NCBI GenBank assembly: GCA_965214525.1
Contig: OZ243959.1
Span: 1,116,001 to 1,180,000, forward strand
Source of the DNA: Qipengyuania_B sp965214525
Lineage (GTDB): Bacteria; Pseudomonadota; Alphaproteobacteria; Sphingomonadales; Sphingomonadaceae
Direction: 5' to 3'
DNA length: 64,000 nt
Position 1 is the stretch's first letter. Every line of letters starts with the position of its first letter. The position numbers and the translations under genes were made by a program. Shown here piece after piece: positions 34,680-43,711 of the stretch. The notes under the pieces were generated by a model, which was given only the letters and a program-made list of their open reading frames with translations, had not been told where the DNA came from and ran no database searches.

Positions 34680-34907
34680 ATGAACTCGTCGGTCGTTTAT
34701 TTCCTAGGCTTTGCGCTGGTCATCGCCGGTATCGCCTACGCCGCAATCACTTTGGGCGTGCCGAGCATCTGGGTGATCATCGGGGCCATCATCCTGATCG
34801 GCATCGCCTTGATGAGTACCGTGACCAAGACCAAGCAGCCGACCACGACCGATACCCGCCCGGTCGATCGCAATCGCGATCGCGACCCGACGATCCCCCG
34901 CGATTGA
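34680..34907 (+). CDS. Small two-helix membrane protein
   Basis: A 75-residue protein of unknown function with two hydrophobic segments (about 5-25 and 30-48: VVYFLGFALVIAGIAYAAI and WVIIGAIILIGIALM) and a charged tail rich in Thr, Arg and Asp. GGGAAGAA lies 6-13 bases before the ATG. It stands between lysK (divergent) and the helicase gene. Confidence 0.65.
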   Translation: MNSSVVYFLGFALVIAGIAYAAITLGVPSIWVIIGAIILIGIALMSTVTKTKQPTTTDTRPVDRNRDRDPTIPRD

Positions 34908-34959
34908 CGCGTTGACCGGCGTACCGTTCGGCCCGTTGCCCTTTCGTTCCACATGAAGC

Positions 34960-37743
34960 ATGGGTGGCGCGATGGCCCCGCCCTTGCTTCAACTGCCTGC
35001 CCTCCATGCGAGCCATGCCGGCACTTGGCTCCGCAGCGCGACCGGTGAAACCCGCGAGGTTTCGCGCGGGGAAGCGGTGATGGCGGCGGCAGATACGCCG
35101 CACCTTATCCTCAACGCGCCGCTCGTTGCCAATCGCCTTGGTTATCCCGACCTGTCCGGCCTCGATCTGCTCGAACTGTTCGCATTCGTCCGCCCGGCGC
35201 AATTCTGCGTGCCGACGGTGAAGGGGTTGGTGCGAGAGCTTGGCCTCCCGGAACCGGAAAACGATGCGGCAGCCCCCTTCTTGTTGCAGCGCATCGGCAC
35301 CTGCATCCTGGCCTTGTGCACTAAAGATGATTGGCAGCAGCGCGAAGGGGCATGGTCGGCCCTCCAATCGCTGGCACGGCTGCGCTGGCCCTGGGCACCA
35401 GTGCTCGCCGCGTCGATCAGGAAACCGGAGCGCGCGGAGAAGTGGCTGTTCTCCCGCCTGCCCGAATGGACCGAACATGCCGATCGCCCGCAACCCGCCA
35501 CGGTTCGCATCGAGGAAGCGGAGGCCGCCACCCACCTCGAACGGCTGACTGGCGAAGGTTCGGAACGCCGCGAGGGGCAACGCGACTATGCCCGCAATGC
35601 GCTCTCGATCTTCGCACCGCGGACCAAACGGGATACTCCCCACATGCTGTTGGCGCAGGCAGGCACCGGCATCGGCAAGACCCTGGGCTATCTGGCGCCA
35701 GCGTCCCTATGGGCAGATCGCGCGGGCGGCACCGTATGGGTTTCCACCTTCACGAAGAACCTGCAACGCCAGCTTCGCAGCGAATCTGCGCGCGCCTGGC
35801 CAGCCGCGCGTTCCGATGGTTCGCCGCCCGTCGTGGTGCGCAAGGGCCGAGAGAACTATCTGTGCCTGCTCAACCTAGAAGACGCGCTGCAGGGCGGGTT
35901 CGCCGGACGCGCAGCGATCCTGGCGCATCTGGTGGCGCGCTGGGCGGCCTATACCCAGGATGGTGACATGATCGGCGGTGATCTGCCCGGCTGGCTGGGC
36001 ACCCTGTTCCGCAAGCGTGGCATCGCGGCATTGACCGATCAGCGGGGCGAATGCGTCTATGCTGGATGTCCGCATTACCGCAAATGCTTCATCGAACGCT
36101 CGGCCCGGGCTTCCGCGCAAGCCGATCTCGTCATTGCCAACCATGCGCTGGTGATGGTGAATGCCGCGCGCGCCCGCGACCCGCAGAACGCCCCGCGCCG
36201 GATCGTGTTCGACGAAGGGCATCATGTGTTCGATGCGGCGGATGCCACGTTCGCCGCGGCGCTTACCGGGCAGGAAGCGATCGAGTTGCGGCGCTGGATC
36301 GTGGGACCCGAGCGCAAGAGCCGCGGACGCCGCCGGGGCTTGGCGGCGCGGTTGGCCGATGTCGCCAGCTATGACGAGGCGAGCGGCATCGCGGTTCACG
36401 ATGCGGTAGCTGCTGCGCAGGCGCTGCCAGGCGATGGCTGGCTCGATCGGCTCGCCGAAGGCGTTCCTGATGGCCCGATCGAGGCGTTGCTGGCGCAGGT
36501 CCGGGCAGTCACCTACGCCCGCGATGCCAGCGGGGGCATCGAAGCGGGCTACGGCATCGAAACCGAAATTGCGCAGATGCCGGGCGAACTCGTTGAAGAG
36601 GCCGACCACGCCGCCGACGCGCTGGCGTCCCTCAGGAAGCCGCTGATCGTGCTGGCCGCACGGCTGGAGGCGGTTCTGGAACAGGCGCCCGATTGGCTGG
36701 ATGCGCAAGGCCGCGCCCGGATCGAGGGGGCAAGCCATTCGCTCGCCTGGCGGACCGATCTGCTTGCGGCATGGATCGCCTTGCTCGCGCGGCTCGGCAG
36801 GCCGGTCGATCCCGAATTCGTCGATTGGCTGGCGGTAGAGCGCAACGAAACCCGGGAATTCGATGTCGGCGTGCATCGCCGCTGGCTTGATCCCATGCAA
36901 CCTTTCGCAAAAGCCGTGCTGAAACCAGCTCACGGCGTCATGCTCACCAGCGCGACCCTATGCGATCGCACGGAAGAGGGGCCGGACTGGGCGAACGCCA
37001 TCGCCCGCAGTGGAGCCGCTCATATCGAAGCTGAACTGCGTTGCGCCGAGGCACATAGCCCGTTCGATTACGCCGCCAACGCGCAGGTGCTGATCGTCAC
37101 CGATATCAAGCGCGGCGATCTGGCGGCGCTGGCGGGGGCTTATGCCCGGCTGATCGAGGTGTCGGGCGGCGGCGTGCTCGGCTTGTTCACCGCCATCCGC
37201 CGAATGCGCAGCGTGCACGCCCGCATCGCCGACCGGCTGGCGCGCGAAGGCCTGCCGCTATATACCCAGCACGTCGATCCGATCGACACCGGCACCCTGA
37301 CCGATATCTTTCGGGACGATCCGGGTGCATCCCTGCTTGGTACCGATGCCCTGCGCGATGGCGTGGATGTGCCGGGCGATTCGCTACGCTGCGTAATCAT
37401 GGAGCAGGTTCCCTGGCCCCGCCCCACCATCCTCCACCGTGCTCGCCGCGCCGCTGCGACGGCCGAACTGGGCGGCGCACAGGCCTATGACGACCGGATC
37501 ATCCGCGCGCGGCTGGCGCAGGCATTCGGCCGGCTAATCCGCAACAAGGACGATTCGGGACACTTCATCGTCCTGTCGGCTGCCTTTCCAAGCCGCTTCC
37601 TCAGCGCCTTTCCCCCCGGTACGCCGATATCCCGGGTAAACCTGGATGAAGCGCTTGCCCGGCTTGCCAAAGGCAACCACACCGGCGAAGGACACATTTC
37701 GCAATCGGCGGAACGGTCGCAGACGAGAAAGCACGAAGCGTGA
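34960..37743 (+). CDS. DinG/XPD-type ATP-dependent DNA helicase
   Basis: A 927-residue superfamily 2 helicase. Walker A is AQAGTGIGKTLGYL (Lys about 240), motif II is FDEGHHVFDA, and motif VI lies in ARLAQAFGRLIRNKDD. A probable [4Fe-4S] cluster is carried by Cys in ENYLCLLN, ECVYAGCPHYRKC, spaced as in DinG/XPD. The region before the helicase (about 48-100, with GYPDLSGLDLLELFAFVRP) resembles the end of a DnaQ-like exonuclease domain without its acidic residues. Likely 5'-3' unwinding of damaged or R-loop DNA. Its stop overlaps the GTG start of the next gene. Confidence 0.9.
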   Translation: MGGAMAPPLLQLPALHASHAGTWLRSATGETREVSRGEAVMAAADTPHLILNAPLVANRLGYPDLSGLDLLELFAFVRPAQFCVPTVKGLVRELGLPEPENDAAAPFLLQRIGTCILALCTKDDWQQREGAWSALQSLARLRWPWAPVLAASIRKPERAEKWLFSRLPEWTEHADRPQPATVRIEEAEAATHLERLTGEGSERREGQRDYARNALSIFAPRTKRDTPHMLLAQAGTGIGKTLGYLAPASLWADRAGGTVWVSTFTKNLQRQLRSESARAWPAARSDGSPPVVVRKGRENYLCLLNLEDALQGGFAGRAAILAHLVARWAAYTQDGDMIGGDLPGWLGTLFRKRGIAALTDQRGECVYAGCPHYRKCFIERSARASAQADLVIANHALVMVNAARARDPQNAPRRIVFDEGHHVFDAADATFAAALTGQEAIELRRWIVGPERKSRGRRRGLAARLADVASYDEASGIAVHDAVAAAQALPGDGWLDRLAEGVPDGPIEALLAQVRAVTYARDASGGIEAGYGIETEIAQMPGELVEEADHAADALASLRKPLIVLAARLEAVLEQAPDWLDAQGRARIEGASHSLAWRTDLLAAWIALLARLGRPVDPEFVDWLAVERNETREFDVGVHRRWLDPMQPFAKAVLKPAHGVMLTSATLCDRTEEGPDWANAIARSGAAHIEAELRCAEAHSPFDYAANAQVLIVTDIKRGDLAALAGAYARLIEVSGGGVLGLFTAIRRMRSVHARIADRLAREGLPLYTQHVDPIDTGTLTDIFRDDPGASLLGTDALRDGVDVPGDSLRCVIMEQVPWPRPTILHRARRAAATAELGGAQAYDDRIIRARLAQAFGRLIRNKDDSGHFIVLSAAFPSRFLSAFPPGTPISRVNLDEALARLAKGNHTGEGHISQSAERSQTRKHEA

Positions 37744-38267
37744 AACATCTGGGCTTGTTGCGCCATGCCAAATCCGATTGGGGCGAATCGGACCGGCGCG
37801 ATTTCGATCGCGGACTGAACGATCGCGGACGTCGCGGGGGCCGGCTGATCGGCGAACATATCCGCGCTCAAGCCATCCAATGGCAAAAGATCGTCGCAAG
37901 CTCAGCCGAACGCGTGCAGCGCACGCTGGAACAGGCGATGCCCGGGACGGACGTCGTGTTCGACGAGCGGCTGTATCTCGCCTCTGTCGAAACCCTACGG
38001 GAAGTAGTTGGAGAGACCAGCGATGCCGTGGATGCGCTGTTGATCGCGGGCCACAATCCTGGCTTGCAGGACATGGTCCTTACCTTCGTCGCGCCCGACG
38101 AAGAGGATGCATTGTTCAACGAGGCAAAGGTCAAGTTCCCGACCGCAAGCTTTGCCGTGATCGAATTTCCGATCGATTCGTGGGCGGCGCTGACAAGCGA
38201 ATCCGGCAAGCTGCTGCATTTCGCTCGCCCGCGTGACCTCGATCCCGCGCTCGGGCCGGAGGACTAG
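37740..38267 (+). CDS. SixA-family histidine phosphatase
   Basis: A 175-residue phosphatase of the phosphoglycerate mutase superfamily. The catalytic RHG-type motif is LLRHAKSDW, followed by RDFDRGLNDRGRRGG and the second His in LLIAGHNPGLQDM. SixA removes phosphate from histidine phosphotransfer domains; the substrate here is unknown. It starts at a GTG that overlaps the helicase stop (GTGA), so it is translationally coupled. It ends five bases before the convergent ubiA stop. Confidence 0.9.
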   Translation: MKHLGLLRHAKSDWGESDRRDFDRGLNDRGRRGGRLIGEHIRAQAIQWQKIVASSAERVQRTLEQAMPGTDVVFDERLYLASVETLREVVGETSDAVDALLIAGHNPGLQDMVLTFVAPDEEDALFNEAKVKFPTASFAVIEFPIDSWAALTSESGKLLHFARPRDLDPALGPED

Positions 38268-38271
38268 ACCC

Positions 38272-39174
38272 TCAGGCATTGCCCGTCACGAGGCAGGCGG
38301 CGGCGATAAGCGCGCCGGTCCAGCGGTTGGCGCGGAACCGTTCCAGGGGGTTCGCCGGATCGTCAGGGTTGAGTGTCGCGACCTGCCACGCCAGGTGCGC
38401 CGCCGCCGGGATCAGCGCCAGCAGCGCCACCCAATCGGCGCGGTAAAGCCAGAATGCCAGGAGCCAGAACAGCACCGCTGCGGCGTAGCAGACAGCTACC
38501 CCCTCCTTGACCCGGTTACCGAGCCGAAGCGCGCTCGACCGGATGCCCACGAGCGCATCGTCCGCACGGTCCTGCAAGGCGTAAATCGTATCGTAGCCTA
38601 TTACCCAGGCGACCGAACCTGCATACATCGCGAAGAGCGCGTCCCAATTGTCGAGCCGGAACTCGCTCCACCCGACGAGCAGCCCCCAGGTGAAGACGAG
38701 ACCCAACCATACCTGCGGCCACCAGGTGATTCGCTTCATGAACGGATAGGCGGCAACCAGTGCAAGGCTGGCGAGCGCGGCGACCTGCGCCTGCCAGCGC
38801 AGTTGCAAGAGGACGACCAAGCCGATGAGGCACAATGCCACCAACCAGATCCACGCGACTTTCCGGTTGATCCGCCCGCTCGCCAAGGGACGGCTGGCGG
38901 TGCGCTCGACCTGTGCATCCAATTTCGCATCGACGATATCGTTGTAGACGCATCCTGCCCCGCGCATCGCGATGCTACCCAACAACAACCAGCCGAGCAG
39001 CACCAGCTGTATCCCGCTGCCAGCGAGCCACACGCCCCATGCGCACGGCCAGAACAGCAGCCACCAGCCGACCGGCCGGTCGAACCGGGCAAGCAGCGCC
39101 AGGTCGCGCGGGAGATGCGGCAAGCGCGCCACCAGGCCGCGATGCTCGCTATCGGGTAAGAGGGGTTCGTTCAC
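38272..39174 (-). CDS. ubiA: 4-hydroxybenzoate polyprenyltransferase
   Basis: A 300-residue membrane prenyltransferase that joins the polyprenyl chain to 4-hydroxybenzoate in ubiquinone synthesis. It has eight to nine TM helices. The two Asp-rich motifs are VYNDIVDAKLDAQVERTASR (first) and YDTIYALQDRADD (second), both required for Mg-diphosphate binding. The N-terminal DRPVGWWLLFWPCAWG is typical of UbiA. It is divergent from rsmE. Confidence 0.96.
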   Translation of the reverse strand: MNEPLLPDSEHRGLVARLPHLPRDLALLARFDRPVGWWLLFWPCAWGVWLAGSGIQLVLLGWLLLGSIAMRGAGCVYNDIVDAKLDAQVERTASRPLASGRINRKVAWIWLVALCLIGLVVLLQLRWQAQVAALASLALVAAYPFMKRITWWPQVWLGLVFTWGLLVGWSEFRLDNWDALFAMYAGSVAWVIGYDTIYALQDRADDALVGIRSSALRLGNRVKEGVAVCYAAAVLFWLLAFWLYRADWVALLALIPAAAHLAWQVATLNPDDPANPLERFRANRWTGALIAAACLVTGNA

Positions 39175-39212
39175 GCTTGCTCCCTAGCCGCGGCACGCCG
39201 TAGGGGAAAGCC

Positions 39213-39977
39213 ATGCCCGCCACCCCAGCCTGGCCGCCCAAGAGCGCTCCGCGCCTGTTCGTCGGCATCCGGCTGAAGGGCGGAACGGAGGTGCAGGTTA
39301 CAGGCAACCAGGCACACTATCTGGCGAAGGTCATGCGGGCTGTGCCGGGCGACGTAGTGATCCTGTGCGATAATCAGACCGGGGAATGGGCGGCGCATGT
39401 GGGCGTGGTGGACAAGCGCGTCGTCGACCTCACCGTTACCCGGCGGTTGCGCCCCTTGGAGCAAGTGCCCGATTTCTGGCTCTGCCCAGCGCTGTTGAAG
39501 AAGGACCGGTTCGATCTCGTGCTGGAGAAGGCAACCGAACTGGGGGTCGGGCGGATCCGACCGGTCATCACCCGCCGGTGCGTCGCAGACAAGCTCAATA
39601 GGCAACGGGCGCACGCCAACGTCATCGAGGCGGCAGAGCAATGCGCCCGCACCGCCCTGCCCGATCTTCGCGAGCCGCAGAAGCTCGACGCCCTGCTGCG
39701 TGATTGGCCGCAGGACAGGACCTTGTTTTTCGCCGACGAGGCGGGGGGCGAACCGGCGGCGCCCGCCTTTGCAGATACTGGCAGCCCCGCGGCGCTCCTG
39801 ACCGGGCCGGAAGGCGGGTTCGACGATGCCGAGCGCGCAGTTATTCGCGCGCTGCCCCAGATCCGCCCCATATCCCTTGGCCCGCGCATCCTGCGCGGCG
39901 AAACCGCCGCCATCGCCGCCACCGCGCTGTGGATGGCCATAGCGGGGGATTGGAGCAAACCGGCATTTTCCCCCTAG
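39213..39977 (+). CDS. rsmE: 16S rRNA (uracil-1498-N3)-methyltransferase
   Basis: A 254-residue SPOUT-class methyltransferase that modifies U1498 of 16S rRNA. The N-terminal PUA-like domain includes QAHYLAKVMRAVPGDVVILC. The C-terminal knot has LLKKDRFDLVLEKATELGVG, LLTGPEGGFDDAE and ISLGPRILRGETAA. Length and motifs are standard. It is 35 bases upstream of the glutamate-cysteine ligase gene, a common pairing in alphaproteobacteria, and the two are probably co-transcribed. Confidence 0.96.
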   Translation: MPATPAWPPKSAPRLFVGIRLKGGTEVQVTGNQAHYLAKVMRAVPGDVVILCDNQTGEWAAHVGVVDKRVVDLTVTRRLRPLEQVPDFWLCPALLKKDRFDLVLEKATELGVGRIRPVITRRCVADKLNRQRAHANVIEAAEQCARTALPDLREPQKLDALLRDWPQDRTLFFADEAGGEPAAPAFADTGSPAALLTGPEGGFDDAERAVIRALPQIRPISLGPRILRGETAAIAATALWMAIAGDWSKPAFSP

Positions 39978-40012
39978 CGCCACGCTGTCCCGGCGATTAA
40001 CGCCCCCGCACC

Positions 40013-41383
40013 ATGAGTACGCGCGAGATTACCGACAAGGCCGACCCGGTCATCGAACATCGCGGCCAGTTGCTCGCCCCGCTGATCGGCGGAGAAAAGC
40101 TGAAGGCCGATTGGCGCATCGGTACCGAGCACGAAAAGCTGGTGTTCGACACGCGCGATCACCATGCCCCGTCCTATGGCGAGGATAACGGTATTCGCAA
40201 CATACTGCTCAGCCTGCGCGAATTTGGCTGGGAGCCGGTCGAGGAGGGCGGAAAGGTCATCGCCATGCGCGGGGCTGACGGCACGGTCAGCCTGGAGCCA
40301 GCCGGCCAGCTCGAATTGTCGGGCGCGCCGCTCGAAAACCTGCATCAAACCTGTGCGGAAACCGGGCGCCACCTGGCACAGGTCAAGCAGATTGGCGAGC
40401 GATGCGGGGTCGGCTTTCTCGGCCTCGGCATGTGGCCTGACAAGGCGCGTGCAGACCTTCCGATAATGCCGAAGGGCCGATACGAGATCATGGCCCGGCA
40501 TATGCCGCGCGTCGGCGATCTTGGGCTCGACATGATGCTGCGCACCTGCACGATCCAGGTCAATCTCGATTATTCGTCCGAAGCGGACATGGTGAAGAAG
40601 TTCCGGGTGGGTCTCGCGCTGCAACCGCTCGCGACCGCTTTGTTCGCCAACTCCCCATTTACCGAAGGCAAGCCGAACGGGTTCCTGTCCTATCGCAGCC
40701 ACATCTGGTCCGACACCGATCCGCATCGCACAGGCATGCTGCCTTTCGTCTTCGAGGATGGCTTCGGCTACGAACGCTGGGTCGAATACCTGCTCGACGT
40801 GCCGATGTACTTCGTGTTCCGCGACGGGCGGTATATCGACGCGGCCGGCCTCAGCTTTCGGGACTTCTTGCGCGGCGAGCTATCGGCCTTGCCCGGAGAA
40901 TTGCCGCGCGAAAGCGATTGGTGGGATCACCTCTCTACCGCGTTTCCCGAAGTGCGCTTGAAAAGCTTCCTCGAGATGCGCGGGGCCGACGGTGGGCCGT
41001 GGAGCCGGATCTGCGCGTTGCCAGCATTCTGGGTCGGCTTGCTCTACGATCAGGAAGCGCTCGATGCCGCATGGGATTTGGTGAAGGACTGGTCGGTGGA
41101 AGAGCGCGAGGCGTTGCGCAATGCCGTCCCGAGATCGGCGCTGGACGCTCCGCTTCCAGGTGGCGGGAGGCTGCGCGATATCGCGGCGGAGGTGCTGGCG
41201 ATAGCACGCACGGGGCTGGCGGCGCGCGCGCGGACGAGCGAGAGCGGCGAGAGCGAAACGGGCTTCCTCGAACCGCTGGACGAGATCGTCGCCAGCGGCA
41301 AGGTCCCTGCCCAGCGCCTGCTCGACAAGTATCACGGCGAATGGGGCGGCGACGTGAGCCGGGTGTACAAATACAGCTTTTGA
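40013..41383 (+). CDS. gshA: Glutamate-cysteine ligase (GCS2/plant type)
   Basis: A 456-residue enzyme that makes gamma-glutamylcysteine, the first step of glutathione synthesis. Family marks are WRIGTEHEKLVFDT, SLEPAGQLELSGAPLENLHQT, GRYEIMARHMPRVG and MRTCTIQVNLDYSSEADM (spelled MLRTCTIQV here), matching the plant/proteobacterial GCS2 type rather than the E. coli GshA type. Two Cys lie near regions that in plant enzymes take part in redox control, but that role is not shown here. It follows rsmE. Confidence 0.95.
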   Translation: MSTREITDKADPVIEHRGQLLAPLIGGEKLKADWRIGTEHEKLVFDTRDHHAPSYGEDNGIRNILLSLREFGWEPVEEGGKVIAMRGADGTVSLEPAGQLELSGAPLENLHQTCAETGRHLAQVKQIGERCGVGFLGLGMWPDKARADLPIMPKGRYEIMARHMPRVGDLGLDMMLRTCTIQVNLDYSSEADMVKKFRVGLALQPLATALFANSPFTEGKPNGFLSYRSHIWSDTDPHRTGMLPFVFEDGFGYERWVEYLLDVPMYFVFRDGRYIDAAGLSFRDFLRGELSALPGELPRESDWWDHLSTAFPEVRLKSFLEMRGADGGPWSRICALPAFWVGLLYDQEALDAAWDLVKDWSVEEREALRNAVPRSALDAPLPGGGRLRDIAAEVLAIARTGLAARARTSESGESETGFLEPLDEIVASGKVPAQRLLDKYHGEWGGDVSRVYKYSF

Positions 41384-41415
41384 AGGCGGAGCGCTCTACG
41401 GGGCCCGGGCCCGCC

Positions 41416-42756
41416 TTACCGCCAGGCGGTTATCCGCCCACTGTCGTCGAGGATGTAGAGCGTCTGGTTCGCCACCACCGGTGCATTGCTGACGGGCTTT
41501 TCCAACTCTGTGAACGTGTTGGTCGAGCCATCCTGGGGGTTGGCCCGCAGCAAGGTTCCGCGCGAACTCGCGATCCATAACTGCCCGCCGGCCAGCACCG
41601 GTCCGGTCCAGAAGATCGGGCCTTCCTGATCTTCCTCGTCGCGGTAGCGCGGCAGTTGGGTGAGCCAGCGTACCTTGCCCGTCGCCTTGGCGATCGCGAG
41701 CAATTGCGCATCGCTCGTCAACGTGAAAATCCATTCCCCGGCCACCGCCGGCGTGGAGATGCCGGAAAGGTTCAACTCCCAAAGACGCTGCCCGATCAGC
41801 AGATCGTAGGCCGCCATGCGCCCGCCCTGCCCCAAAGCATAGACCCGGCCATCGGCGATGATGGGGTCGGCATCAATATCGGTCAGCGACCCCACCTCGG
41901 TCGAGATCGAGGTACGCGCGAGCGCATCGGACCATAGCACGCGGCCATTCTCGTACCGGTAGGCGGCCAGTTCCCCGGACGAATACCCCGCGATCACGGT
42001 GCCCTGCCCGGCCGCCGGGGCCGCTACGCCGAACACGCCCGCTTGCGTCGTGCTGCCCGATTCCTGCCATTCCAGCGATCCGTCGGACGTTTTCAGCGCG
42101 AAGATTTGATTGTCCTGCGTCATCACGAACACCGTGTTGAACGCGATCGTGGGAGAGCCTCGCAGCGGCCCGGACGGCTTTACATTCCAGATGACGTTGC
42201 CGGTGGCCGCGTCCAGCGCCAGCACGTTGCCAACGCCGTTCGTCGCATAGACCCGTCCATCGGCGTAGCTCGCGCCGCCACCAAAGGCGACGTTGCCGAG
42301 CGCGCTGCTGGTTTCGCTGCGATGTTGCCAGACGCGCGCGCCGGTTTGCGCATCGAAGGCGTAGATCACCCCATCGGTGTCGACGGCGAACAATTTGCCC
42401 CCGCCTATGACAGGCGGTGCAGCCAGGCGCCGACGGTTGGTCGATCCGGTGATCTGCGTGGTCCAGGCACGTTGCAGGTTGTCGCCGAGCGCTAGATGGC
42501 CATAAGTCTTGCTTGCCGTTCCACCAGTCTGCGCCCAGGCATCGTTAACCTGCGCGGCGGGAAGGACGACCGAGACGCCGGCCAGTGCCGGATCGACCTG
42601 CGCCCCGGATTCGACCCGCGACAGGATTGGCAGGCGTTCGCCAGCCGTAGGCGTGGTCTTGGTATCTCCGCCGCCGAAGAGGCCCCCGCTGCATGCGGCC
42701 AGCCCCAGACCAAGCGTGCTGGCAATGATGAAGCGTGATAATGCGTGCTTGGCCAT
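41416..42756 (-). CDS. bamB: Outer membrane protein assembly factor BamB-like lipoprotein
   Basis: A 446-residue lipoprotein with a PQQ-type beta-propeller. The N-terminal signal ends with the lipobox LGLAACSGG. Repeated blades carry motifs such as LFAVDTDGVIYAFDAQTG, VYATNGVGNVLALDAATGN and IFALKTSDGSLEW. BamB helps the BAM complex insert outer-membrane beta-barrel proteins. The start is the ATG of MAKHALSRF; an upstream TTG was rejected. It is just downstream of the TPR membrane protein gene, the usual arrangement. Confidence 0.94.
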   Translation of the reverse strand: MAKHALSRFIIASTLGLGLAACSGGLFGGGDTKTTPTAGERLPILSRVESGAQVDPALAGVSVVLPAAQVNDAWAQTGGTASKTYGHLALGDNLQRAWTTQITGSTNRRRLAAPPVIGGGKLFAVDTDGVIYAFDAQTGARVWQHRSETSSALGNVAFGGGASYADGRVYATNGVGNVLALDAATGNVIWNVKPSGPLRGSPTIAFNTVFVMTQDNQIFALKTSDGSLEWQESGSTTQAGVFGVAAPAAGQGTVIAGYSSGELAAYRYENGRVLWSDALARTSISTEVGSLTDIDADPIIADGRVYALGQGGRMAAYDLLIGQRLWELNLSGISTPAVAGEWIFTLTSDAQLLAIAKATGKVRWLTQLPRYRDEEDQEGPIFWTGPVLAGGQLWIASSRGTLLRANPQDGSTNTFTELEKPVSNAPVVANQTLYILDDSGRITAWR

Positions 42757-42787
42757 GCGGTGATCGTCCGATTGCAAATCTTAGTTG

Positions 42788-43576
42788 TTACTGGGTTTGT
42801 GCAGGAGCGGGCGCCACCGGGGCAGCGGTATCGAGCGCCTGTTCGACATTGGTGATCGTATCGACGCCCAGCAATCCCGCCATCTGCCGCGCGCGGGCTT
42901 TCAGACTTTCAGGAGCGCCTTCGGCCTTCGCGACCTCAGCGAACATGCGCCCGGCCGCCTGTCGGTCGCCCTGCCGCAGATGGGCCATCGCAATCATCTC
43001 GCCTGCACTGCCGAAAAAGGCGTTGCCCGGCTGGGCCATCCCTTGCAGACGCTGGATGATCTGCCCCGGCTCCAGCGTATCGAACTCGATAGCCACCTGC
43101 CGGATACGGGCAAGGTCGCGCAGTTCGGCCTCGACACCGGTATCGTCCGCCACCGCGGCGTAGATCTGCGATGCCCGTTGAGGGTTGCCATTCTCCAACG
43201 CAATGCCCGCGGAAAGCAGGCGTGCCAGCGACGCAGTGCCAGCCTCCTTGGTTTCAAGCGCGGATAATTGCTCGTTCGCCTGGGACAGATTGCCCGCATC
43301 CAACTGGTCGAGCGCGGCGATAAAAGCCTCCGCGTTCTGCTCGCGCGTTTGCTGACGCTGGTTCTGCCACCACAGGAAAGCGCCCAGCGCAATCAACGCC
43401 AACACGAGAAGAGCCAGCAGCGCCTTGCCATAACGCTTGCCGAACGATGCAAGATCGTCCTGCCTCACCGCATCGTCGACCTCGCGCAGCAGCGCCTCGT
43501 CCTGCGCGACGCGCTGCTTCTCGCGCTTCTGGGACGCCGGGTTTGCAGGCAGGGTTGAGGAGGGGGATCGGGCCAC
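42788..43576 (-). CDS. YfgM-like TPR membrane protein
   Basis: A 262-residue single-pass inner-membrane protein. A cytoplasmic N-terminus (about 1-45, with EALLREVDDAVRQDDLASF), a TM helix (about 49-69, LLALLVLALIALGAFLWW) and a periplasmic helical TPR-like domain follow, with an Ala/Pro-rich end. YfgM links SecYEG to periplasmic chaperones, and its gene is normally next to bamB, as here. It begins with GTG (43576). The 135 bases upstream hold no gene. Confidence 0.88.
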   Translation of the reverse strand: MARSPSSTLPANPASQKREKQRVAQDEALLREVDDAVRQDDLASFGKRYGKALLALLVLALIALGAFLWWQNQRQQTREQNAEAFIAALDQLDAGNLSQANEQLSALETKEAGTASLARLLSAGIALENGNPQRASQIYAAVADDTGVEAELRDLARIRQVAIEFDTLEPGQIIQRLQGMAQPGNAFFGSAGEMIAMAHLRQGDRQAAGRMFAEVAKAEGAPESLKARARQMAGLLGVDTITNVEQALDTAAPVAPAPAQTQ

Positions 43577-43711
43577 GCGGCTTCAGGTTCCTAATCGTCA
43601 GTGTCATTGAGCAGTCGAAAGCGCGTCCTTAGGGCGCACACGGGACAAGGGCAATGCCCGCGCCCTGGCTGCCCGCAAGGCCTGCATGGCCGCGGGTGAA
43701 CGATGCTTTAA

